From: JAHHUA01 sp036635475
GTDB taxonomy: Bacteria > Bacillota > Clostridia > Oscillospirales > Ruminococcaceae
Reading direction: 5' to 3'
Assembly (NCBI GenBank): GCA_036635475.1
Contig: JAVWQH010000017.1
Span: 1-46,286, forward strand
Length of the DNA: 46,286 bases
A program made the position numbers and the translations under genes. Numbering within the stretch: the first letter of the stretch is position 1; each line of letters begins with the position of its first letter. The notes beneath the pieces were generated by a model. It did not search any database. It was not told where the DNA came from and was given only the letters and a program-made list of their open reading frames with translations. Of this stretch, positions 15,306-23,903 are shown one piece after another.

Positions 15306-16817
15306 TTAGTTATTTATCGGTTTCATTGTTGGGAACAATAGGACATCTCTTATTGAAGCGGCATTTGTAAGGAACATAACAAGTCTGTCAATTCCAATAC
15401 CTATTCCACCTGTTGGAGGCAAACCATGTTCCAAAGCATTGATGAAATCATCGTCCATATCAGTAGCATCTTCATCACCTTGTGCTTTAAGGTCAAGTTG
15501 GTGCATAAAACGTTCCTTTTGGTCGATTGGGTCATTAAGCTCGGAGAAACCGTTGGAAAGTTCTCTTCCATATACAAAAAGTTCAAACCTTTCTGTGTAT
15601 CTTGGGTCAGCAGCATTTTTCTTTGCAAGAGGAGAAATTTCAACAGGGTGTCCTGTTACAAAAGTTGGTTGCATTAGTTCTTCTTCAACATATTCCTCAA
15701 AGAAAAGATTTAATATATCCCCAATACCATGACGATTTTCAAATTCAATATGATGTTCTTTTGCAAGGTTTCTTGCTGTTTCAAGGTCTGTTACAACGTC
15801 AAAATCAACATCTGCATATTTCTTAACAGCATCAACCATTGAAATTCTTTCAAAAGCTTTGCCGAAGTCAATTTGCACTTCTCCATAGGTAACTTCAGTT
15901 GTTCCAAGAACCTTTTGAGCCACCTCACGAATAAGTTCTTCACTAATATCCATCATACCGATGTAGTTTGTGTATGCTTGATAAAATTCCAACATAGTAA
16001 ACTCAGGGTTATGTCGAACGTCCATACCCTCATTTCTGAATACTCTGCCTATTTCATAAACTCTGTCAAATCCGCCAACAATTAGACGTTTTAGATGAAG
16101 TTCCAACGCAATTCTCAAATACATATCAAGGTCAAGGGAATTGTGGTGAGTTATAAATGGTCTTGCAGCTGCTCCTCCTGCGATTGAATGAAGAACAGGA
16201 GTTTCAACTTCTAAATATCCTCGATTATCAAGGAAGTTTCTTATTTCCTTGATGATTTTTGAACGTTTTTCAAAGGTGTCCTTAACCTCAGGATTAACAA
16301 TAAGGTCAACATAACGTTGACGATATCTTATGTCAGTGTCTTTTAGTCCATGCCATTTTTCGGGAAGTGGACGCAAGGACTTTGACAAAAGTTTTAATGA
16401 ATGAGCCTTAACGGAAATTTCGCCCTTATGGGTTTTGAAAGCTTCTCCATCAATTCCCACAATGTCGCCGATGTCCCATTTGCCAAATTCAGCATAGTTT
16501 TCTTCGCCCACAATATTAATTTTGATATAAACTTGAATTTTGCCAGAACGGTCGCTGATGTCGATAAAGGAAGCCTTTCCCATATCTCTCCAGCTTATAA
16601 TTCTTCCTGCCACAACAACGTTTTTGCCATCAAAATCATCAAATTTTTCGATAATATCCTTAGCATAAGTGTCCACACCAAAAGTTGTTATTTGGTATGG
16701 GTCATTATTGTTAGCTTTTAGTTCAGCAAGTTTTTCACGTCTGATTTGTAAGATTTCCGAAAGCTGTTCGGGAGTTTGCTCAACGGATTCTTCGATTACT
16801 TCGTTTTCTTGATTCAC
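15306..16817 (-). CDS. lysS: Lysyl-tRNA synthetase, class II
   Basis: A 503-residue class II enzyme that charges tRNA-Lys. The N-terminal OB-fold anticodon-binding domain covers about 60-170 (VVVAGRIISWRDMGKASFID). Motif 2 is FRNEGMDVRHNPEFTMLE and motif 3 is GIGIGIDRLVM. The length is normal. The start is GTG at 16817 with AAGGA nine bases upstream; the first 25 residues are acidic and variable. A TATAAT at 16874-16879 (minus strand) is the likely -10. No T-box leader is present. A terminator separates it from pyrC downstream, so it is transcribed alone. Confidence 0.97.
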   Translation of the reverse strand: MNQENEVIEESVEQTPEQLSEILQIRREKLAELKANNNDPYQITTFGVDTYAKDIIEKFDDFDGKNVVVAGRIISWRDMGKASFIDISDRSGKIQVYIKINIVGEENYAEFGKWDIGDIVGIDGEAFKTHKGEISVKAHSLKLLSKSLRPLPEKWHGLKDTDIRYRQRYVDLIVNPEVKDTFEKRSKIIKEIRNFLDNRGYLEVETPVLHSIAGGAAARPFITHHNSLDLDMYLRIALELHLKRLIVGGFDRVYEIGRVFRNEGMDVRHNPEFTMLEFYQAYTNYIGMMDISEELIREVAQKVLGTTEVTYGEVQIDFGKAFERISMVDAVKKYADVDFDVVTDLETARNLAKEHHIEFENRHGIGDILNLFFEEYVEEELMQPTFVTGHPVEISPLAKKNAADPRYTERFELFVYGRELSNGFSELNDPIDQKERFMHQLDLKAQGDEDATDMDDDFINALEHGLPPTGGIGIGIDRLVMFLTNAASIRDVLLFPTMKPINN

Positions 16818-16988
16818 TGTTACACATCCTTATATTATATTTCACAGAATATTCCACTGTAATTTACCTATATATTATACCTTATATTAGATGAAAATAA
16901 AAGGTTTTTTTAAATTATAGATGTGTTTTGTGATTATTGTGAAATAAAAACAGTATAATCTTGCATTTTTTTGGCTACTTACTATTAT

Positions 16989-17258
16989 TTATATTAAAAA
17001 TCCCAGTATACTTGCAATTATCGCTCCAACGGCACAGGAACTTGCAAGCTTTGCCCACATTGGTATTGCAAAATATTTTCCGCTGAATTTCTCTTTTGGT
17101 GTAATTGAAACACTGTTTAAATATTCATTCGCTTTTTCCCCTAAGACGGAATTTTCAGTGGATTTAACGTCTGCACGTATAAAAAGAATTGCTTTTTCAA
17201 AATATTTATTTTCTGTTTCCAGAACTTCAATTATACTTTTATTAACGCCCCTAAGCAT
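16989..17258 (-). CDS. Small tail-anchored membrane protein, conserved in Clostridia
   Basis: An 89-residue protein that starts MLRGVNKSIIEV and continues ENKYFEKAILFIR. It has a single hydrophobic segment at the C-terminus (WAKLASSCAVGAIIASILGF), so it should sit in the membrane with its N-terminus in the cytosol. I recall similar short clostridial proteins with the same GVNK-I-EV...YFEKA beginning, but with no known role. ATG at 17258 is preferred over the GTG four codons upstream, which overlaps the AAGGAG site. It is the last minus-strand gene before a 500-bp non-coding region where gene direction flips. Confidence 0.7.
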   Translation of the reverse strand: MLRGVNKSIIEVLETENKYFEKAILFIRADVKSTENSVLGEKANEYLNSVSITPKEKFSGKYFAIPMWAKLASSCAVGAIIASILGFLI

Positions 17259-17759
17259 AAAAAAACACACTCCTTAATCGCTTTATTTTTCAGTATGTGA
17301 TACTATTTTAATCCTATTTTTAATGGATATACTACCAAAATTATATAAAGTTTCAAAAACTGCGTATATGTGCTGTTTTTAACAGTTTCGACAACTTTAT
17401 GCACAATTACCATTGACATTAGGTGTTTTGCGGTTAATTGAGTGAAATTATTAATTAAAATCTGGATTATACTTTTAGTAATTATAGTTATCCACTGTAT
17501 AACTGGGGAAAGAAAATAAAATTGTTGATAACTTGGGGGAATGTGTGGAAAGTTATGACTATTCCACAGAAAAAGGTTTTCAACTTTTCAAAGTTTTAAT
17601 GTTAATAACTCTTGTCAAGCATTAAATTCATACTTAATGTAGAATAAACAGTTTCTACGTTTTGAATAAGAAGTATTTTTGAGTTTTTTGTTGACAATTG
17701 TTTTTATAGGCAATATGTGTTATTATTTGATTACATTTTATACGAAAGGACGAATTTTT
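17259..17759. other. Non-coding strand-switch region with DnaA-box-like 9-mers
   Basis: About 500 bases without a gene lie between minus-strand genes on the left and plus-strand genes on the right. Box-like sequences are TTATGCACA at 17397-17405 (full match to TTATNCACA), TTATCCACT at 17488-17496 (one mismatch), the complement of TTATCAACA at 17523-17531 (one mismatch), and weaker TTTCCACA- and ATTCCACA-type copies around 17544-17568. A very A+T-rich stretch (17441-17486) lies among them. It may be an origin or a DnaA-controlled region. The right end carries the glycosylase promoter. Confidence 0.45.
17691..17719 (+). promoter_or_regulatory. Promoter of the OGG-type glycosylase
   Basis: A perfect TTGACA is followed after 17 bases by TATGTG, a weak -10. 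Start of transcription near 17727 would give a leader of about 33 bases, which agrees with the TTG start at 17760. Confidence 0.5.
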
Positions 17760-18611
17760 TTGTTTGTCACCCAAAAAGATAATAATATTGTCATTTCCGA
17801 TTTAAAAGATTTTTGCCTTGCCGAAACTCTCGATTGTGGTCAAGCTTTTCGCTGGGAAGAAAACCCCGATTCAAGCTTTACAGGTGTTGTCAAAAATAAA
17901 ATTTGCACAATTCGCAAAAATAATGATGAATTTATACTGGAAAATACATCTCAATTAGATTATAATAATATATGGCAGGATTATTTTGACTTCAAAACCG
18001 ATTACAGTGAAATCAAAAATGCCATTTCAACCAATCCTATCTTGGAAAAAGCGGTGAGCTTTGCCCCTGGAATAAGAGTTTTGCGTCAAGACCCTTGGGA
18101 GGCAATCTGCTCGTTCATTATCAGCCAAAACAACAACATCAAACGCATAAAAGGCATCATTAAACATCTTTGCGAAAAATATGGCGAGGACTTGGGACAG
18201 GGCTATTTTGCTTTTCCAACTGCTAAATGTCTTGCAAAATTAACCGTTGAAGATTTAGCTGACCTTAAAACAGGCTTTCGTGCAAGATACATACTTGATG
18301 CCGCACAAAAAATTGCCAATGGTGAAGTTGTCCTTGAAGATGTGAGGAAAATGCCCATTGATGAGGCTCGCAGCGAACTTATGAAGATAGTTGGAGTTGG
18401 CATTAAAGTTGCCGACTGCACTTTACTCTTCGGGCTTGGACGAATTGAAAGTTTTCCACGTGACGTTTGGATTAAAAGAGCAATGACATATCTTCTTCCT
18501 GATGGACTGCCTGAAGTTGCATTACCCTATGCCGGAATTGTTCAGCAATACATATTCCACTACATTCGTGTTTGCCCTGAGGCTCTTCCAAAAGAAATTA
18601 GCGAAAAATAA
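17760..18611 (+). CDS. 8-oxoguanine DNA glycosylase/AP lyase (OGG1-type)
   Basis: A 283-residue base-excision repair enzyme that removes 8-oxoguanine opposite C and nicks the abasic site. The N-terminal domain includes CLAETLDCGQAFRWEE, as in OGG1. The helix-hairpin-helix and GPD region reads IVGVGIKVADCTLLFGLG, whose Lys is the Schiff-base nucleophile, and SFPRDVW supplies the catalytic Asp. RQDPWEAICSFIISQNNN is the family signature. The start is taken as TTG at 17760 with AAAGGA 10 bases upstream. A longer frame reaches 17679 but runs through the promoter and would add a hydrophobic stretch foreign to the family. It belongs to the clostridial OGG1-like group rather than to MutM. Confidence 0.92.
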   Translation: MFVTQKDNNIVISDLKDFCLAETLDCGQAFRWEENPDSSFTGVVKNKICTIRKNNDEFILENTSQLDYNNIWQDYFDFKTDYSEIKNAISTNPILEKAVSFAPGIRVLRQDPWEAICSFIISQNNNIKRIKGIIKHLCEKYGEDLGQGYFAFPTAKCLAKLTVEDLADLKTGFRARYILDAAQKIANGEVVLEDVRKMPIDEARSELMKIVGVGIKVADCTLLFGLGRIESFPRDVWIKRAMTYLLPDGLPEVALPYAGIVQQYIFHYIRVCPEALPKEISEK

Positions 18612-18701
18612 AGTTATATATGTTGTTTCCAATTTTTATCCTAAAATACAAAATGTAAAATTTCCGCAAAAGCGGAATTAAATAAGAAATGAGGTATTTA
18701 T

Positions 18702-19553
18702 ATGTTAGTAACATTAAAAGAAATACTCAGCGATGCTCATAAAAACGGCTATGCTGTAGGTGCATTTAACATTAATAATATGGAAATTATTCAAGCCTTG
18801 GTTAGTGCGGCTGAAGAGGAAAACTCACCTATTATATTGCAAACATCTGAGGGCGCAATAAAATATGCAGGTATGGAATATTTGCAGGCTATTGTTGCTA
18901 TTGCTGCAAAAAATACAAAAGTTCCTGTTTGTTTACATCTTGACCATGGCACTTCATTTGATGTTATGATGAAATGTATGGCTTCCGGCTGGACATCTAT
19001 TATGTACGACGGCTCACATCACCCTCTTGACCAAAACATCAAGGAAACTTCTGAAATTGTTAAAATCGCTCATGCTTTGGGTATTTCAGTTGAAGCTGAA
19101 TTGGGCAGACTTTCGGGTATTGAGGACAATATTTCAGTTGAAGAAAAAGATTCAATCTACACCAATCCCGATGAGGCTGTACAGTTTGTGAGAGAAACTG
19201 ATGTTGATGCTCTTGCAATTGCCATCGGAACAGCTCATGGAAAATATAAAGGCGAACCAAAACTTGACTACGAACGTCTTGAAAAGATTAAAAAGCTTCT
19301 CAATATGCCAATCGTTTTGCATGGTGCATCAGGCTTGACAGAAGAACAAATCACAAAGGCAGTTTCTCTTGGTGTAAATAAAATCAATATCGACACTGAT
19401 ATTCGTCAAGCATTCACTGATGGCGTTCACCAGTGTTTTGAAAATAAACCTAATGAATATGACCCACGTAAAATCATTATTCCTGCAAAAGAAATGATGA
19501 AGAAAGTTGCAATCGGCAAAATGAAAATGTTCGGCAGCACAGGAAAAGCATAA
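18702..19553 (+). CDS. fba: Class II fructose-1,6-bisphosphate aldolase
   Basis: A 283-residue zinc-dependent aldolase of glycolysis and gluconeogenesis, cleaving fructose 1,6-bisphosphate to DHAP and glyceraldehyde 3-phosphate. HLDHGTSFD supplies the catalytic Asp and a Zn-binding His. YDGSHHPL, EAELGRLSG, IGTAHGKYKG (Zn His), LHGASGL and NIDTDIRQAF (phosphate and DHAP contacts) are present in order. The length is typical. Related tagatose-bisphosphate or ketose-bisphosphate aldolases share these motifs, but the absence of sugar-catabolic neighbours favours Fba. GAGG precedes the ATG at about seven bases. A small TTCCGC-AAAA-GCGGAA hairpin lies in the leader at 18660-18675. Confidence 0.93.
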   Translation: MLVTLKEILSDAHKNGYAVGAFNINNMEIIQALVSAAEEENSPIILQTSEGAIKYAGMEYLQAIVAIAAKNTKVPVCLHLDHGTSFDVMMKCMASGWTSIMYDGSHHPLDQNIKETSEIVKIAHALGISVEAELGRLSGIEDNISVEEKDSIYTNPDEAVQFVRETDVDALAIAIGTAHGKYKGEPKLDYERLEKIKKLLNMPIVLHGASGLTEEQITKAVSLGVNKINIDTDIRQAFTDGVHQCFENKPNEYDPRKIIIPAKEMMKKVAIGKMKMFGSTGKA

Positions 19554-19566
19554 TTTATCAGAAAAA

Positions 19567-19600
19567 CAAGGCAGTATCTTTTTTTAAGGATACTGCCTTG
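19567..19600 (+). terminator. Hairpin terminator of fba
   Basis: CAAGGCAGTATC and GATACTGCCTTG form a perfect 12-bp stem with a 10-base loop. The tail is TATATATTAT rather than a pure T run. It lies between convergent genes. Confidence 0.7.
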
Positions 19601-19637
19601 TATATATTATATAGCCCACACAAAAACCCCTTGGAAA

Positions 19638-20717
19638 TTAGATTAAATCCAAAAGCTCATCATTAATAATATTCACCATATCATAGTTGACAGCTTTTTT
19701 ATAAATCTCATCTATTTCTTTTTGACAGGAGGAAATTTCCCTTAGCAACTCCACAGATTGAGCCAACATTTGCATAGTTGAACGTTTATTAAAAGAAAGA
19801 TGTTTTTTCTTGAGTTTGAGTTTTGCAAAATCAGTGAAACGTCTGCTGTTGATTATGCGATAGGGTGGAACATCAATATTATTGAATTGATTTGTGGTTA
19901 TAAATGCAAGCTCAAGTTTTGGGACAAATAAATGTTCAAGCTTTTCCTCAGAAGAAATGGGCGAGTAACAGGAAATTACCTCGTAGCCATTGGAAATTGC
20001 TTCATTTTTTATTGCCGAAAGCAATATTTTTGATGATGGCCCAAAATCGTCTTGCAAAACATAAACTTTTTCTGCCAACGACGTTACAGTATCAAAAAAT
20101 CCTGTTATTCCTTTTTGAGAAACAACGGACAAAAACCGATAATTATCCCTGTTACAAGGCTTTTTGCAAGGCTTAAATTCCTTTGAAGATATTCGCTTTG
20201 CAAGTGAATAAATCTTGGCAATATCTGTGGCTTCCAATGCAAGATAATATGTATCCTTATATAATGAGCCTGTTGCTGAGAGAAAACGCTGACAATTTTC
20301 CTCAAGCTTTTTCTTTTTATCCACCAGCGAAATTATCTCTTTTCTCTTATCCCAAAGTATATCTTCATTGATTGTATCATAAAATGGAATTACAATATGA
20401 TTGGACTGGGGATAAATGGGTTCAAGAATATTCGGCGAAGTTCCATCAACAAAACAGATATGTAAATCTTGGATAATCACTGCATCTAATGTTTCTGCAT
20501 TAATGGGACAGTGGATTTTTTCCACGTTTTGATATTTTTCCTTTGCCTTTTGGGCAATATTTTTTAGTATAGTTGATTTCCCATTCCCCGAAACTCCTTT
20601 TAATATGTAGCACTTCCACGAGCTATCAAAATCATATACAGAATTAAGCTTTGAAATAAATCCATTGGGGGTTATTGCTGTGAGGAAAAAATCCGTTGTT
20701 ATATTTGAATTGAGCAT
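19638..20717 (-). CDS. P-loop ATPase of the PRK06851 type with a decayed second P-loop
   Basis: A 359-residue protein that I place in the conserved Firmicutes family listed as PRK06851, which has two successive P-loop modules and no known role. The first module has KGVSGNGKSTILKNIA (Walker A, about 39-54), then DAVIIQDLHICFVDGT and the family signature SPNILEPIYP. The second module keeps the layout, but the position of its Walker A reads LQDDFGPSSKILLSAI: the GxxxxGKS pattern is gone except for one Lys. Only the first module is likely to bind nucleotide. GGAGG precedes the ATG. It is a single-gene unit, convergent with fba. Confidence 0.75.
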   Translation of the reverse strand: MLNSNITTDFFLTAITPNGFISKLNSVYDFDSSWKCYILKGVSGNGKSTILKNIAQKAKEKYQNVEKIHCPINAETLDAVIIQDLHICFVDGTSPNILEPIYPQSNHIVIPFYDTINEDILWDKRKEIISLVDKKKKLEENCQRFLSATGSLYKDTYYLALEATDIAKIYSLAKRISSKEFKPCKKPCNRDNYRFLSVVSQKGITGFFDTVTSLAEKVYVLQDDFGPSSKILLSAIKNEAISNGYEVISCYSPISSEEKLEHLFVPKLELAFITTNQFNNIDVPPYRIINSRRFTDFAKLKLKKKHLSFNKRSTMQMLAQSVELLREISSCQKEIDEIYKKAVNYDMVNIINDELLDLI

Positions 20718-20827
20718 AAAAATCCTCCTAATCTAAAGAGTTACTCATACAATATAGTATTCAGAAATTTAATTTCTGCTACAATTATAAATATCTTAAA
20801 GTTTAAGCTATATTTTGAAATGTAAAC

Positions 20828-20856
20828 TGTACATTACTAAAAGATTATGATATAAT
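20828..20856 (+). promoter_or_regulatory. Promoter of the DUF975-prmA-rsmE operon
   Basis: TGTACA and TATAAT are 17 bases apart, with TGA before the -10 (extended -10). The leader would be about 60 bases. Confidence 0.7.
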
Positions 20857-20920
20857 CTCAATAAAATAGGTATATTTTGTTGAATAAGACAAATGTATAC
20901 AGATGAAAGGTCGAATTAAA

Positions 20921-21628
20921 ATGTGGAACAGAGCAATATTTAAAGCAAACGCAAAAATCCCTCTTGGGCAAACTTATTGGACAGCTTTTTTGGTTTCATT
21001 AGTAGCATTAATCCTTGCTGGTCTTTCAAGTGGTGCAACCAATACCGATAATTATAATGTCCTGACCTTTGGCAATCAAACAATTTTGAATGTCACTTCT
21101 AAAATAATAGTGTTTGCAGGCATGATTTTCTCTGCTGCATATATTGCTTTTGTAAGCAATATACTTTCACTGGGCGAAAAGAAGTTCTATATGGAAAACA
21201 GAAAATGCCCAACCCAATTCAGTGCTTTATTTGATGGTTTCAGATGTGCATATTTGCAAAAAGTTATAGTTTTGTTTATGAGAAATTTGTTCATCGCACT
21301 TTGGTCAATTTTACTTTTTGTTCCGGGAGTTATCGCTTATTATCGTTACTGGACAGTTGAATATTTATTGAATGAAAATCCAAATTTAAGTTGGCAGCAT
21401 GCTATTGATATGAGCAAGAGAATGACTGATGGCAGAAAAACTGATTTGTTCGTTTTGGATTTATCATTTATTGGTTGGGTATTGCTCACTGTGTTTACCT
21501 GCGGACTTGGTATATTTTTCTTAACCCCATACATTTCCGCAACTAAGGTTGAAGCATATGAATTTTTGAAGCAAGAATCTTTGCAAATGGGAAAAATAAG
21601 TCCTGAGGAATTTCAAGCTAATATGTAA
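20921..21628 (+). CDS. DUF975 family integral membrane protein
   Basis: A 235-residue membrane protein of family DUF975, function unknown. It begins MWNRAIFKANAK, then NYW-like QTYW, as relatives do. There are about five hydrophobic segments: FLVSLVALILAGL, a helix at IIVFAGMIFSAAYIAFV, the pair around LFIALWSILLFVPGVIAYY, and one near WVLLTVFTCGLGIFFLTPY. The motif PGVIAYYRYWTVEYLL with ALD-like DMSKRMTDGRK is characteristic of the family. The start at 20921 is chosen because AAAGG lies 10 bases upstream; an in-frame ATG 18 bases earlier overlaps that site. It is the first gene of a run leading into prmA. Confidence 0.85.
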   Translation: MWNRAIFKANAKIPLGQTYWTAFLVSLVALILAGLSSGATNTDNYNVLTFGNQTILNVTSKIIVFAGMIFSAAYIAFVSNILSLGEKKFYMENRKCPTQFSALFDGFRCAYLQKVIVLFMRNLFIALWSILLFVPGVIAYYRYWTVEYLLNENPNLSWQHAIDMSKRMTDGRKTDLFVLDLSFIGWVLLTVFTCGLGIFFLTPYISATKVEAYEFLKQESLQMGKISPEEFQANM

Positions 21629-21649
21629 TTAAAAAGGATAGGAAAATTT

Positions 21650-22576
21650 ATGATGACTGATTGGACCGAAATAAACGTTGAAATAAGTCACAATGATGTT
21701 GATATGGCAAGCGATATTTGTCATATGGCAGTCCCTTATGGAATTTACATAGAGGACTATTTTGATTTATTAACTGAAGCCCCAAAAATTGCGCACGTGG
21801 ATTTTTATGACGAAGAATTATTGAAAAAAGACCCTAATATAGCTATTATACACATCTATATAAGCCCTGACGAAAACCCTCTTGAGGCTATCTCTTACTT
21901 AAAAGACAGGTTCGAGGCTATGGGTTTGGCTTATTCAATTAACACTAAATCTGTTGTTGAAGAAGAATGGGCAACTGCTTGGAAAAAATACTACCACCCA
22001 ACAAGACTTTCCGATAATTTAGTGGTTTGTCCCTCTTGGGAAGAGTATGAAAAAGAAAAACCAACAGACAAAATTTTAACTCTTGACCCCGGTATGGCTT
22101 TTGGAACAGGCACTCATGACACAACAAGGCTTTGCGTTAAACTCCTTGATAAATACTCATTTCAGGGTATGGAAATGCTTGATGTTGGCTGTGGCAGCGG
22201 AATTTTAGCTATAACTGCCACTCTTTTAGGCAGCGGCAGAACGGTTGGCGTTGACATTGACGAGCTTGCTGTTCGAGTTGCAAAAGAAAATGCCGCATTG
22301 AATAATGCTCAAAAAGTTGAGTTTATTTGCGGAGATTTAGTGGAAAAAGTTGAGGGGAAATTTGATGTTATTTGTGCAAATATTGTTGCAGATGTAATAA
22401 TCAGACTAGCTCCCGATATCGCAAAATTCCTAAAAGAAAACGGCATTATTATACTTTCGGGAATTATTGATGAAAGAGAAAACGACGTTGTTGAGGCGCT
22501 TAATGAGCAAGGTCTTGTTCAAAAAGACAAACTGTCCAACAAAGGTTGGGTTGCTTTAGCTTATTCTTGGAGGTAA
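21650..22576 (+). CDS. prmA: Ribosomal protein L11 methyltransferase
   Basis: A 308-residue SAM methyltransferase that trimethylates ribosomal protein L11. An N-terminal L11-recognition domain (about 1-110) precedes the catalytic domain. LDPGMAFGTGTHDTTRLC (a PrmA signature), MLDVGCGSGILAITA (SAM motif I), VGVDIDELAV (motif II) and CANIVADVI (motif IV) are present. The length is typical. AGGA lies six bases before the ATG; a second ATG follows directly. rsmE starts seven bases after the stop, the usual prmA-rsmE pair in Firmicutes, so both serve ribosome maturation from one transcript. Confidence 0.96.
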   Translation: MMTDWTEINVEISHNDVDMASDICHMAVPYGIYIEDYFDLLTEAPKIAHVDFYDEELLKKDPNIAIIHIYISPDENPLEAISYLKDRFEAMGLAYSINTKSVVEEEWATAWKKYYHPTRLSDNLVVCPSWEEYEKEKPTDKILTLDPGMAFGTGTHDTTRLCVKLLDKYSFQGMEMLDVGCGSGILAITATLLGSGRTVGVDIDELAVRVAKENAALNNAQKVEFICGDLVEKVEGKFDVICANIVADVIIRLAPDIAKFLKENGIIILSGIIDERENDVVEALNEQGLVQKDKLSNKGWVALAYSWR

Positions 22577-22582
22577 ACTAAT

Positions 22583-23302
22583 ATGCCGAGGTTTTTTTGC
22601 AATAATATAACTCAAGATAAATTTCTTATAGCAGGCGAAGATGCTAAACATATTTCAAAAGTTTTGCGATATGAAATTGGCGATTTGCTTACAATTTCAG
22701 ATATGAATGGTACAGATTATCAAGGTGTTATTGAAAATATTTCCGGAGATTTTGTCACTGGTGCAATTACGTCATCAGAACCTTGTCAAAATGAACCGAA
22801 TATTAAACTTCACCTTTATATGGCTATGCCAAAAGCTGATAAAGCTGAATTGATTGTTCAAAAAGCAGTTGAACTTGGGGCATATGAGATTGTTTTTATT
22901 CTCACCCACCGCTGCGTTTCACGTCCTGACGAAAAATCATTTTTGAAAAAGCTTGAACGTTTCAATAAAATTTCATTTGAGGCGGCAAAACAATCTCAAC
23001 GTGGAATTATTCCCAATGTTCGAGGTCTGCTTTCATATAATAAAGCATTAGATGAGATTTCTGGCACATCGGGAATTTTATTTTATGAAAACGCAACTAT
23101 GCCCCTTAAAAATATTATCAAAAACTCAAGTGAGAATATTTCAATTATAGTTGGCTCTGAGGGCGGATTTGAGGAAAATGAAGTCACTTTGGCAATTGAA
23201 AAAAACATTGAAATTGCTTCATTAGGCAAGAGGATTTTGCGTTGCGAAACCGCTCCGATTGCAGCAATTTCAGCGATTATGTACGAAAAAGACAACTTCT
23301 AA
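22583..23302 (+). CDS. rsmE: 16S rRNA (uracil-1498-N3)-methyltransferase
   Basis: A 239-residue SPOUT methyltransferase that forms m3U1498 in 16S rRNA. An N-terminal PUA-like domain includes KHISKVLRYEIGD. The C-terminal trefoil knot has MAMPKADKAELIVQKAVELG, IIVGSEGGFEENEV and SLGKRILRCETAPIAAIS, the last two making the SAM-binding knot. The length is normal. GGAGG sits nine bases before the ATG, overlapping the end of prmA, so translation may be coupled. Confidence 0.96.
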   Translation: MPRFFCNNITQDKFLIAGEDAKHISKVLRYEIGDLLTISDMNGTDYQGVIENISGDFVTGAITSSEPCQNEPNIKLHLYMAMPKADKAELIVQKAVELGAYEIVFILTHRCVSRPDEKSFLKKLERFNKISFEAAKQSQRGIIPNVRGLLSYNKALDEISGTSGILFYENATMPLKNIIKNSSENISIIVGSEGGFEENEVTLAIEKNIEIASLGKRILRCETAPIAAISAIMYEKDNF

Positions 23303-23338
23303 TCGCCGATTTTATCTTTAGATTTAAGGGAGATTTTT

Positions 23339-23830
23339 ATGGCTAAGAACAGCTTTTGGGATTTACTTTGCCTTATTGCTTTCATTTTTACAATTATGAT
23401 TGTTGGAAATGGCTTTGGGAAAAACCTGCCGAAAGAAATGCCAAAAGTGCATAGTATTGCATTGGAAAAATTTATCCCTCAAGAAAAATCTCTGGATTTA
23501 AAGCACCTTAAAGATAAAAAAGGGATTGCACAGATGTTTGTAACCTATAATCTGGCTGCTTTTGAAAGTTCGCAAAGTCGTCAAGTTGACGTTAAAAATG
23601 ATATGTGGCTGTTTTTTGATATTGTTGATGCTTTGCCATGTGACATTGTTATTCCAATGTTCAGATTTAGCGAAAATACTATTGAAATTGACTTTAATGG
23701 AACTTTTGAAGAACTTGAGGTTTTTTGCCAACAACTTGGAAAAACAGGGAAATTTATAACAGTAAATTACAGTGAAAAAGATAGTTCTTATGTTGTTGAA
23801 GTGAAAAAGTCAATCAGCGACATTGAATAA
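23339..23830 (+). CDS. Hypothetical protein with an N-terminal membrane anchor
   Basis: A 163-residue protein, family not recognised. Residues about 6-26 form one hydrophobic helix (FWDLLCLIAFIFTIMIVGNG), probably an uncleaved signal anchor, with an extracellular domain of about 135 residues. That domain has no cysteines after residue 100 except one and reads as mixed alpha/beta. AAGGGAG precedes the ATG. It lies 36 bases after rsmE and before a strong terminator, so it ends the DUF975-prmA-rsmE operon. A topology like PilN/PilO or DUF-type envelope proteins is possible but unproven. Confidence 0.65.
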   Translation: MAKNSFWDLLCLIAFIFTIMIVGNGFGKNLPKEMPKVHSIALEKFIPQEKSLDLKHLKDKKGIAQMFVTYNLAAFESSQSRQVDVKNDMWLFFDIVDALPCDIVIPMFRFSENTIEIDFNGTFEELEVFCQQLGKTGKFITVNYSEKDSSYVVEVKKSISDIE

Positions 23831-23842
23831 TATTTGTATAAT

Positions 23843-23879
23843 AAAAAATGCTGACATCGAAAAGATATCAGCATTTTTT
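23843..23879. terminator. Bidirectional intrinsic terminator
   Basis: AAAAAATGCTGAcATC and GATaTCAGCATTTTTT pair around a short loop. The A and T runs let it end both the rsmE operon and the convergent ATP-grasp gene. Confidence 0.88.
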
Positions 23880-23903
23880 GTTATATAGGAATTTATTAGA
23901 AGC

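Noticed and set aside
17679..17759. N-terminal extension of the glycosylase with a hydrophobic stretch
   Set aside because: It covers the TTGACA promoter and lacks a ribosome-binding site; the downstream TTG has one and matches the family's N-terminus.
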